From an uncultured Lachnospiraceae bacterium (GTDB taxonomy: Bacteria; Bacillota; Clostridia; Lachnospirales; Lachnospiraceae): a stretch of DNA of 21,136 nucleotides. Shown one piece after another: positions 15,197 to 21,136 of the stretch. The stretch spans positions 1 through 21,136 of the forward strand of contig URDN01000041.1 in the NCBI GenBank assembly GCA_900546495.1, in the 5' to 3' direction. The notes under the pieces were generated by a model, which saw nothing but the letters and a program-made list of their open reading frames with translations, had not been told where the DNA came from and made no database searches. The translations under genes were made by a program, and so were the position numbers. The stretch's first letter is position 1; the number at the start of each line of letters is the position of its first letter.

Positions 15197-15281
15197 GCAG
15201 GAATGGCGGAATTGGCAGACGCGCACGGTTCAGGTCCGTGTGACTATTGCAGTCATGAGGGTTCAAGTCCCTTTTCCTGCA
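15197..15281 (+). tRNA. tRNA-Leu (anticodon CAG)
   Basis: An 85-nt class II tRNA. The acceptor GCAGGAA pairs with TTCCTGC, discriminator A, no CCA encoded. The anticodon arm is CACGG-TTCAGGT-CCGTG, giving anticodon CAG for CUG codons. The variable arm GACT-ATTGC-AGTC is identical to that of tRNA-Leu(AAG) copy 2. It has its own promoter and terminator. Confidence 0.97.
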
Positions 15282-15286
15282 TCATG

Positions 15287-15315
15287 AAAATCAGCAGAGA
15301 GATCTGCTGATTTTT
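15287..15315 (+). terminator. Intrinsic terminator of tRNA-Leu(CAG)
   Basis: AAAATCAGCAGA (15287-15298), a GAGA tetraloop, and TCTGCTGATTTT (15303-15314) followed by T. A perfect 12-bp stem directly after the tRNA. Confidence 0.92.
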
Positions 15316-15420
15316 GCGTTATAATTATGGTGATATAAAATTTTGTATTTTGGCATGTCTTTTTTCAGTAAGCTATCGAATAAATTCTCCTGCAAGTACA
15401 ATCATTCTTTCAATCCATGA

Positions 15421-15469
15421 AATGAACAAAGTATAACAGAATGAACAAAGTGTAACATAATGATACAAA
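15421..15469 (+). repeat. 19-bp tandem direct repeats upstream of the sugar symporter
   Basis: Two copies of AATGAACAAAGTRTAACA (15421-15439 and 15440-15458) repeat with a 19-bp period and differ at two bases. A degenerate third start (AATGATACAAA) follows. They lie about 125 bp before the symporter and just upstream of a possible TTTACA -35 (15470-15475). Direct repeats with this spacing suit an AraC- or response-regulator-type activator; no such regulator is in the window. Confidence 0.6.
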
Positions 15470-15582
15470 TTTACAGTATTTGGGAAAAATATTTCTATAT
15501 TTCTGTTTATTAAAGTAGTAAACTTGTTTTTATAAGATTTATATTGTTAATGAATGAAAACAGTTCAAGTTGGGGGCAGACA

Positions 15583-16905
15583 ATGAAAACTACAAACATA
15601 AAAAGTGAATCTGGTAAAATATCTTTATGGGAAAAACTTAGCTACAGCGGCGGGGATGTGGCAAGCTGCATTACGTTTGGTGTAGTCAGTTCTTACCTTT
15701 CCTATTATTATACAGATATCGCAGGAATTTCCATTGCAGCAGTGGGCGTGATCTTTGGCGTGACAAGATTGTTGGAAGCACTGGTGAATTTCCTGACGGG
15801 CGTTGCTATTGATGGCAGTCATTTCAAAGGTGGTAAGGCAAAGCCGTTTATTTATGCAACTACAATCCCGCTGACAATTATGGTTATTCTGGTTTTTATG
15901 GTACCGGATCTGAGCGCACACGGGAAGGTGACGTTTGCGTTTATTACTTATTTATTATTCTGTATCTTGTATGCGGTCAACAACACTGGTTACGGCACTT
16001 TGCTGTCGTTGCTGACCAGTGACGTGAAAGAACGGCGTGTGCTGAATAGTTTTAAAGTATTTGGAAGCGGAACAGGAAGTTTGCTGGTAAGTTTCCTGAC
16101 GCTGCCATTGGTAGCACTGTGCGGCGTGCAGGGACGTTTCAGTTTTGCACCGGTGGCGGTAATCTATGGTGTGATCAATCTGGTGTTACTTGGAAATTGT
16201 AGTATTTCCTGTCGGGAACGTGTGCAGACAGACGGGGAAGCACGTGTGAGTTTAAAGGAATCTCTGCACTGTGCGGCAAAAAGCCGGTCATGGATTTTGC
16301 TCTGTGTGATCGGAGCCTGTGTTATGGTTGTTATGATACTGCAGAACCAGAGCATTATGTATTACGCGAAATATATTTTGATGGATGAGAGCAGGGCAAC
16401 ATTAATTCTCACGATTTATACAATGGCACAGCTTTTGGCGGCATTGTTTATGGATAAGATGCTGAATTGGCTTGGAAACAGAAACTGTATGTTGTTTGGA
16501 TTTGGTGTTTTTCTGGTGTTGACAGTGGTTATGTTTGCATTTAGGAAAAATCTGATCTTATTCTGCATTTTTATGTTATTGGCAGGGCTTGGAAAAAGTA
16601 TGGCAACCAGTCCATGTTATGCCATTTGTGCGGATACGGTAGATGAAGTAGAAGCGTTGACTGGAAAACGTCCGCAGGGGGTGATGACATCCTTTATGAT
16701 GTGCACGATGAAAGCTGGGACTGCCATTGCCGGAGTGGTATTTTCAGTGGTGCTTCATGCAGGACATTATGCGGCAGAGACGGCGCAGCAAAGTCCGGAG
16801 GCAATTTGTGCCATTTACATGAATCTGTTTTGGCTACCGATGCTGATCGTGGCAGGATGCATGGTGCTGGCATTTTTCTTTAAGCGCCAGTCGATCCAAA
16901 AGTAA
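15583..16905 (+). CDS. GPH-type sugar:cation symporter (MFS, MelB-like)
   Basis: A 440-residue membrane protein with about 12 hydrophobic helices. The N-terminal SLWEKLSYSGGDVASCITFG and YYTDIAGIS, the TM2-3 loop ARG/LEA region (TRLLEALVNFLTGVAIDGS), and FKGGKAKPFIYATTIPL match the glycoside-pentoside-hexuronide family, which imports sugars with Na+ or H+. The DVKERRVLNSFKVFGSGTGS loop is also typical. The sugar is unknown and no glycosidase is adjacent. The frame is open from 15544, but ATG 15583 has GGGGG about 7 bases upstream while earlier starts have no ribosome binding site. Tandem repeats at 15421-15469 may mediate regulation. Confidence 0.88.
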   Translation: MKTTNIKSESGKISLWEKLSYSGGDVASCITFGVVSSYLSYYYTDIAGISIAAVGVIFGVTRLLEALVNFLTGVAIDGSHFKGGKAKPFIYATTIPLTIMVILVFMVPDLSAHGKVTFAFITYLLFCILYAVNNTGYGTLLSLLTSDVKERRVLNSFKVFGSGTGSLLVSFLTLPLVALCGVQGRFSFAPVAVIYGVINLVLLGNCSISCRERVQTDGEARVSLKESLHCAAKSRSWILLCVIGACVMVVMILQNQSIMYYAKYILMDESRATLILTIYTMAQLLAALFMDKMLNWLGNRNCMLFGFGVFLVLTVVMFAFRKNLILFCIFMLLAGLGKSMATSPCYAICADTVDEVEALTGKRPQGVMTSFMMCTMKAGTAIAGVVFSVVLHAGHYAAETAQQSPEAICAIYMNLFWLPMLIVAGCMVLAFFFKRQSIQK

Positions 16906-16982
16906 GTCTGCTGATTAAAAAACAAGAAGAAATTGCGGGGAAAATAAGAGACAAAGACGGACTTCTCTTTTTAAACACTCTG

Positions 16983-16991
16983 TGCTATAAT
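16983..16991 (+). promoter_or_regulatory. Extended -10 promoter for the PTS IIC-type gene
   Basis: TGCTATAAT is an extended -10 element (TGnTATAAT). The -35 position holds only a weak TTCTCT-like match. The predicted start is near 16998, about 100 nt before the coding region. Confidence 0.5.
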
Positions 16992-17098
16992 GTGACGACA
17001 AGTGACAAGACAGACAAAACAACGAAATTAAGTGTATTTGTCTATCCTATGAAAAACCATATCCTTATAGCGATATGAGAATAAAGGAGAGTAGTTTT

Positions 17099-18136
17099 AT
17101 GAAAAAAATACTAAATCACATTTTTATTGATGGTTTGAGTGGAATGGCACTTGGGCTTTTTTCTACATTGATCATCGGAACAATCATTGGACAGATTGGA
17201 ACTTTAGTTGGAAATGAGATTGGAACTTATCTGATTGCGATTTCCAGTGTGGCAAAAACAGTGACCGGAGCAGGTATTGGTGTCGGTGTCGCTGCAAAGT
17301 TTAAACAGGGACCGCTTGTAACAGTTTCTGCTGCGGTAGCCGGTATGATCGGAGCGTTTCCGGCACTGGGAATGGAAAGTTTTGCATTGGGAAAAGCAGG
17401 AGAGCCTCTGGGAGCTTTTGTGGCAGCTCTGATCGGCATTGAGTGCGGCAGGCTGGTTGCAGGAAGAACAAAAATTGATATTATTTTGACGCCACTGGTA
17501 TCCATTTGTACCGGTGCGGCAGCAGGATTTATCGTGGGACCGCCAATTTCCAATTTTATGAAATGGCTTGGAAATCTGGTAAATATTAACGTAGAGGCAT
17601 CTCCGATTCTTGGAGGTATCGCAGTATCCGTTCTTATGGGAATGATTCTGACCCTGCCAATCAGTTCTGCAGCACTTGGTGTTTCCATGGGACTGACAGG
17701 GCTTGCAGCAGGCGCAGCGACGATTGGATGCTGTTGTCAGATGGTAGGTTTTGCGGTAGCAAGTTATCGGGAAAATAAATTTGGCGGTTTTATTGCGCAG
17801 GGAATCGGAACATCCATGCTTCAGGTGCCAAATATTTTGCGAAGACCGTTGATCTGGCTTCCGCCGATCATTTCCAGTGCGATTTTAGGACCAATTGCAT
17901 CTGCAGTTTTACATATGGTAAGTACACCAATCGGATCTGGAATGGGTTCCGCAGGTTTTGTCGGACAGATCGCAGCTTATGGAGCAATGCTTGAGACAGG
18001 CATGTCTTCTAAAGTGGCACTGATTCAGATCATCATTATGCATTTTGTTTTGCCGGCAGTTGTGACACTGATCTTCTCAGAAGGAATGAGAAAAGCCGGA
18101 TGGATCAAAGACGGTGACATGAAACTGGAAGTATAA
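17099..18136 (+). CDS. PTS sugar transporter subunit IIC-like membrane protein (EIIC_2 family)
   Basis: A 345-residue, very hydrophobic protein rich in Gly/Ala, with about 8-10 membrane segments. The opening MKKILNHIFIDGLSGMALGL and the SSVAKTVTGAGIGVGVAAKF segment fit the PTS_EIIC_2 type of membrane proteins annotated as PTS IIC. No IIA or IIB component and no phosphorylatable domain is present here, so it is a lone subunit; the actual transport mode and substrate are unknown. The frame is open 8 codons earlier, but ATG 17099 has AAGGAG about 9 bases upstream. It appears monocistronic, with its own promoter and a dispersed repeat 30 bp after the stop. Confidence 0.8.
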   Translation: MKKILNHIFIDGLSGMALGLFSTLIIGTIIGQIGTLVGNEIGTYLIAISSVAKTVTGAGIGVGVAAKFKQGPLVTVSAAVAGMIGAFPALGMESFALGKAGEPLGAFVAALIGIECGRLVAGRTKIDIILTPLVSICTGAAAGFIVGPPISNFMKWLGNLVNINVEASPILGGIAVSVLMGMILTLPISSAALGVSMGLTGLAAGAATIGCCCQMVGFAVASYRENKFGGFIAQGIGTSMLQVPNILRRPLIWLPPIISSAILGPIASAVLHMVSTPIGSGMGSAGFVGQIAAYGAMLETGMSSKVALIQIIIMHFVLPAVVTLIFSEGMRKAGWIKDGDMKLEV

Positions 18137-18165
18137 AATCAAAGAATCTGAAAAATGGGAATGAT

Positions 18166-18203
18166 GCAAGTAGCGAAAGCAGATTGCGAATGTCCGCTTT
18201 ACA
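18166..18203 (+). repeat. 38-bp dispersed repeat, copy 2
   Basis: This matches 13426-13463 at 33 of 38 positions; 18182-18203 is identical to 13442-13463. The stem is weaker than in copy 1 (AGCAGA against TCCGCT). It lies 30 bp after the PTS IIC-type gene, in the sense orientation relative to it; copy 1 is antisense to its neighbour. Confidence 0.65.
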
Positions 18204-18254
18204 AACAGTATGGAGCATGCTTAGGTGAAGGTACATAGAATATCGAAGGATTGG

Positions 18255-18281
18255 TTGAACATTTTTACGGATTGTTATAAA
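18255..18281 (+). promoter_or_regulatory. Candidate promoter of the iron-containing alcohol dehydrogenase
   Basis: TTGAAC (18255-18260) and TATAAA (18276-18281) are 15 bp apart, shorter than ideal, but a TG one base before the -10 (TGTTATAAA) makes an extended -10. Confidence 0.4.
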
Positions 18282-18323
18282 GTAATAGCAACACAAGTAA
18301 ATGTTTGCTGGAGGTAGAATGGT

Positions 18324-19508
18324 ATGGAAAACTTTGTATATGAAACACCCACGAAAGTTTATTTTGGAAAAGAGGAAGAATTAAACGTTGGAAAAATCAT
18401 TGCCGGATATGCACCGAAAAAAGTGTTGGTTCATTTTGGTGGTCAGTCTGCCAGAAAAAGTGGACTGTTAGACCGCGTGGAAAAAGCGTTGGAAGCAGAA
18501 GGCATTGCTTATGTGGAACTTGGCGGTGTGACAGCAAATCCGGAGCTGAAGCTTGTGCGGGAAGGTATCGCACTCTGCCAGCGAGAAGGCGTTGATTTTG
18601 TACTGGCAGTCGGTGGAGGTTCTGTACTGGATTCTTCCAAAGATATTGCAAACGGTGTGGCCAATCCGGATATTGACGTGTGGGATTTTTCCCTTGGAAA
18701 ATGTGTACCGCAGAAAACATTGCGAAAAGGTGCGATTCTGACACTGGCAGCAGCAGGTTCGGAAATGTCAAATTCCTGCGTGATTACAAATGTAGAAACA
18801 AACGAAAAACGCGGCTATGGATGCAGCTGCAACCGTATGGATTTTGCTGTTGAAAATCCGGAACTGACCTATACGGTAAGTCCATATCAGACCGCCTGCG
18901 GTATCGTGGATATTGCAATGCATACGATTGAGCGTTATTTCTGCCCGGGCGAAGATACTTATCTGACGGATGCCATTGCAGAAGCAGTGATCAAAAATGT
19001 GATGAAAGCCGGAAAAGACTGTCTGGCAGATCCGGAAAATTATGAAGCGCGTGCAAATATGATGTGGGCATCTTCACTGGCTCATAATGGTCTGACAGGA
19101 TGTGGACGAAAGACTCAGCTTGTTGTTCACCAATTAGAGCATGAGGTTTCCGGAATGTATACACAGGTGGCACACGGAGCTGGCTTGGCAGCACTCTGGT
19201 GCAGTTGGGCACGTTATGTATACAAGGCAAACATCAACCGCTGGTTACAGTATGCACAGAATGTATGGAATGTAGATGTGGATTTTGAACACCCGGAGAA
19301 AACCATTGAGACGGCCATTAACATGCAGGAAGCATTTTATGCATCTATTGGAATGCCAACAAATTTGAAAATGCTTGGTGTGAAAGAAACAGATTTGGAG
19401 ATGCTGGCGTTTAAGTGCTCCAGAGGGAAAACACGTACACTGATCGGTTACAAAGAATTGGCATACGATGACATATTGGAAGTGTTCTGTATGGCGTATG
19501 ATGTCTAA
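18324..19508 (+). CDS. Iron-containing alcohol dehydrogenase (butanol dehydrogenase-like)
   Basis: A 394-residue group III alcohol dehydrogenase that interconverts aldehydes and alcohols with NAD(P)H, probably for disposal of fermentation electrons. The dinucleotide-binding AVGGGSVLDSSK (95-106) is followed by LAAAGSEMSN (141-150). Expected metal ligands are Asp196 and His200 (GIVDIAMHTIERYF), His269 (VVHQLEHE) and His284 (VAHGAG). The overall pattern, including the N-terminal NFVYETPTKVYFGK, matches BdhA/YqhD-type enzymes. An SD of GGAGG lies about 9 bases before the ATG. It is a single gene; the true substrate is not evident. Confidence 0.94.
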   Translation: MENFVYETPTKVYFGKEEELNVGKIIAGYAPKKVLVHFGGQSARKSGLLDRVEKALEAEGIAYVELGGVTANPELKLVREGIALCQREGVDFVLAVGGGSVLDSSKDIANGVANPDIDVWDFSLGKCVPQKTLRKGAILTLAAAGSEMSNSCVITNVETNEKRGYGCSCNRMDFAVENPELTYTVSPYQTACGIVDIAMHTIERYFCPGEDTYLTDAIAEAVIKNVMKAGKDCLADPENYEARANMMWASSLAHNGLTGCGRKTQLVVHQLEHEVSGMYTQVAHGAGLAALWCSWARYVYKANINRWLQYAQNVWNVDVDFEHPEKTIETAINMQEAFYASIGMPTNLKMLGVKETDLEMLAFKCSRGKTRTLIGYKELAYDDILEVFCMAYDV

Positions 19509-19533
19509 AAACTCAGTTAGTGTGGAGTAAATG

Positions 19534-20022
19534 ATGAATTTTATTGATTCTTATAAGAAACTTGAAAAATTATGCAATGAGATGTACGGCGATAAGCATG
19601 GTGTCTCATTATATATTGATGAAATGATTAATACACCTGTGGGTTCGCGTTATGTTAAAAGTTGGAATGAGGATCTGAAGCAATTGAAACATTATCGTTG
19701 GGTGAGAAATCAAATTGTGCATGAACCGGGATGTACGGAAACAAACATGTGTAACCGTGATGATATACAATGGATAAATAATTTTTATACTCGGATGATG
19801 TCTACAAGTGATCCGCTGGCTTTATATCGAAAAACAATCAGGTCAAACAGAAAGACTCATTCATCATCAGGGGGTAAATCGGCATCGCGGCAGTGTGACG
19901 ATTCACAACAAAAAGGAAAGCACAGTAGATTTTCACAGGAATCTCACGGGTGTGGAGTGTTCGTTTGGGGCACTATAATTGCAGTGATAGTTATATTCCT
20001 GTTTTTTAAAGTTATATTATAA
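19534..20022 (+). CDS. HEPN-like domain protein with C-terminal membrane anchor
   Basis: A 162-residue protein of unknown function. Residues 1-100 are a helical domain (FIDSYKKLEKLCNEMYG, then LYIDEMINTPVGSRYVKSW) ending in YRWVRNQIVHEPG. Here R58-NQIV-H63 fits the R-x4-6-H motif of HEPN domains, whose members include RNases of toxin and defence systems. Residues 103-138 are a Ser/Lys/Gln-rich linker. Residues 140-162 form a single hydrophobic segment ending the protein, so it is probably tail-anchored with the HEPN-like part in the cytoplasm. ATG 19534 is preferred over the adjacent ATG 19531 because GGAG is 6 bases upstream. It follows the alcohol dehydrogenase by 25 bp and may share its transcript. 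No partner antitoxin or nucleotidyltransferase is adjacent. Confidence 0.7.
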   Translation: MNFIDSYKKLEKLCNEMYGDKHGVSLYIDEMINTPVGSRYVKSWNEDLKQLKHYRWVRNQIVHEPGCTETNMCNRDDIQWINNFYTRMMSTSDPLALYRKTIRSNRKTHSSSGGKSASRQCDDSQQKGKHSRFSQESHGCGVFVWGTIIAVIVIFLFFKVIL

Positions 20023-20063
20023 ATTTTTCTCAGAGATATATCGATATATTTTTATGACATTTT

Positions 20064-20104
20064 AGTACCTTGTCTATGGTTTTGAATGGACAAGGTACTT
20101 TTTT
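20064..20104 (+). terminator. Intrinsic terminator after the HEPN-like gene
   Basis: AGTACCTTGTCTAT (20064-20077) pairs with ATGGACAAGGTACT (20086-20099), including one G-U, around an 8-nt loop. A T-run follows. The stretch from 20105 to the sigma factor start is A/T-rich and presumably holds its promoter; no other gene is seen. Confidence 0.92.
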
Positions 20105-20314
20105 CGTTTTTATCTATTTTGTGTTTTAGGATAACATCTTTTGTAAAAAAATATTATGAAAATGGAAAATTCTGTAGTAAACGACAGGCTTTTTCCGTTA
20201 TTATATATATAGAAACAATAAAAAACTTTTTACTATGGAGATCTGTAAAGGGGACTTCCGAATCTGTGCTTAAAAGATTTCGAGAATGTATGTAAATAAC
20301 AGGGAGGAAACGTT

Positions 20315-20893
20315 ATGCTTTTGTTTTTAACCATGCTGGACAGCGATGAGGATCAGTCCAAATTTGTTCAGCTTTATCATAAATATCGGTATTTTCTATG
20401 GTATCTGGCGCGTGAACGGTTGCAGGACGACCATCTGGCAGAGGATGCGGTACAGGAAACATTTTTAGCACTGACGCGTCATATGGACAAAGTTGGCAGT
20501 GTAGAGTCTGCCGCAACGCGGAATTTTTTGGCAACTATTGTAAAAAATAAGGCAACGGATCTCTTAAGAAAACGTCAGAAAATTATGGAAGATGAGGAGG
20601 CTTCACAAAAACAGGAAGCAGAAGTTTCAGGTGAAGATCTGCTGAATCAATATCTGGCGCAGGAAAGTTATGAACGCATTTTGCATGCCATTCAGAAACT
20701 GGATGAAATTTATCGTGTGGTATTTGAATATAAATATTTGCATGAACTTTCAGATCGGGAGATTGCTGATTTGCTTGGGGTAACACTAAAAGTGGTAAAT
20801 GTGCGGATTTTCCGGGCGCGGAAAAAGTTGCAGAATTTTCTGAGAGAGGAGTGTGGGAGCAATGAACAAACAAAATCAGGACAGAGCAGATAA
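20315..20893 (+). CDS. ECF-type sigma-70 family RNA polymerase sigma factor
   Basis: A 192-residue two-domain sigma factor. Region 2 spans about 16-88 (FVQLYHKYRYFLWYLARERL, then HLAEDAVQETFLAL and TRNFLATIVKNKATDLLRKR). Residues 90-115 are an acidic linker. Region 4 spans about 118-172 (ILHAIQKLDEIYRVVFEYKY, then the helix-turn-helix LSDREIADLLGVTLKVVNVR). It would direct core polymerase to stress or envelope-response promoters. AGGGAGG lies 7 bases before the ATG. The next gene begins inside its 3' end, the usual sigma/anti-sigma arrangement. Confidence 0.93.
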   Translation: MLLFLTMLDSDEDQSKFVQLYHKYRYFLWYLARERLQDDHLAEDAVQETFLALTRHMDKVGSVESAATRNFLATIVKNKATDLLRKRQKIMEDEEASQKQEAEVSGEDLLNQYLAQESYERILHAIQKLDEIYRVVFEYKYLHELSDREIADLLGVTLKVVNVRIFRARKKLQNFLREECGSNEQTKSGQSR

Positions 20894-21136
20894 AGTCGCA
20901 CATGTTTATAAAAAAAGCAGAAAAGTGCGTATCGCGGACGAAGTACTAAAACGGGCACTGACAGACTGCATGCAGGAAGAAGCGAACCAGGTGCAGAAAA
21001 AGATGGAACGAGAAGGAAAGCATGCATTTTCAAAGCCGTTTATTGAAAAAATGCAGTTTGTTTTAAAGCTGGGAAAACAGGCAGAAGAACAGCAGAAAAA
21101 GAAAGCACGTGGGCGGCGATGGACCCGTGTGGCAGC
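20862..21136 (+). CDS. Probable anti-sigma factor, N-terminal part (cut by window end)
   Basis: An open frame of 91 codons runs off the window. It starts with ATG 20862, preceded by GGGAG, and overlaps the sigma factor gene by 32 bp. The visible part is charged and helical (ADEVLKRALTDCMQEEANQV, then KAFSKPF-like and KLGKQAEEQQKKKARGRRW). The basic stretch just before the cut is what precedes a transmembrane segment in membrane-bound anti-sigma factors, with the sigma-binding part in the cytoplasm. No zinc-binding HxxxCxxC motif is seen. The role is inferred from position and layout. Confidence 0.6.
   Translation, partial: MNKQNQDRADKVAHVYKKSRKVRIADEVLKRALTDCMQEEANQVQKKMEREGKHAFSKPFIEKMQFVLKLGKQAEEQQKKKARGRRWTRVA

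Overview
The window looks like a chromosomal segment of a Gram-positive anaerobe of the class Clostridia, most likely Lachnospiraceae (Blautia/Dorea/Ruminococcus-type gut bacteria). The basis is moderate-to-low GC, strong AGGAGG-type ribosome binding sites, TTGACA-17-TATAAT-type promoters, tRNAs without an encoded CCA, and the gene content. The genus cannot be fixed from the sequence alone. It is mostly housekeeping and metabolic DNA. No phage, transposase, CRISPR array or plasmid gene was found, but several short dispersed structured repeats are present.

Layout. 1-2334: an XRE-type regulator (minus) diverges from a stand-alone citrate synthase (plus). A hairpin-forming repeat lies on each side (1-52 and 2267-2334), and repeated GTATAA/TTATAC sites lie between the two genes. 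2364-3952: a CatA-family acetyltransferase overlaps a sigma-70-like protein that appears to have regions 1.1, 1.2, 2 and 3 but no region 4, followed by a bidirectional terminator. 4006-5870 (minus): a LysR regulator and endonuclease IV. 6047-7335: promoter and 3-dehydroquinate synthase. 7376-9380: a hairpin pair resembling an IS200/IS605 end, a small GNAT-like protein overlapping a sodium:neurotransmitter-type symporter, and a terminator. 9558-12464: two M20 metallopeptidases, PepD-like and AbgA-like. 12510-13121 (minus): a GNAT acetyltransferase.

13200-15315 is a tRNA-Leu region: two near-identical tRNA-Leu(AAG) genes on the minus strand with a membrane-anchored alpha/beta hydrolase between them, then a divergent tRNA-Leu(CAG). 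Between hydrolase and second tRNA lies a ~96-nt element that ends in a copy of the tRNA 3' end and can fold into a branched tRNA-like shape. 15583-19508 holds a GPH-type sugar symporter, a lone PTS IIC-type membrane protein and an iron-containing alcohol dehydrogenase. 19534-20104: a tail-anchored protein with a HEPN-like R-x4-H motif, and a terminator. 20315-end: an ECF-type sigma factor overlapping the start of a probable anti-sigma factor cut by the window edge.

Most genes are single or paired transcription units, not one long pathway operon. The likely co-expressed pairs are acetyltransferase/sigma-like protein, GNAT-like/symporter, nfo/lysR, pepD/abgA-like and sigma/anti-sigma. The items most worth a second look are the sigma-like protein without region 4, the tRNA-tail element, the HEPN-like membrane protein, and the two hairpin repeat families.
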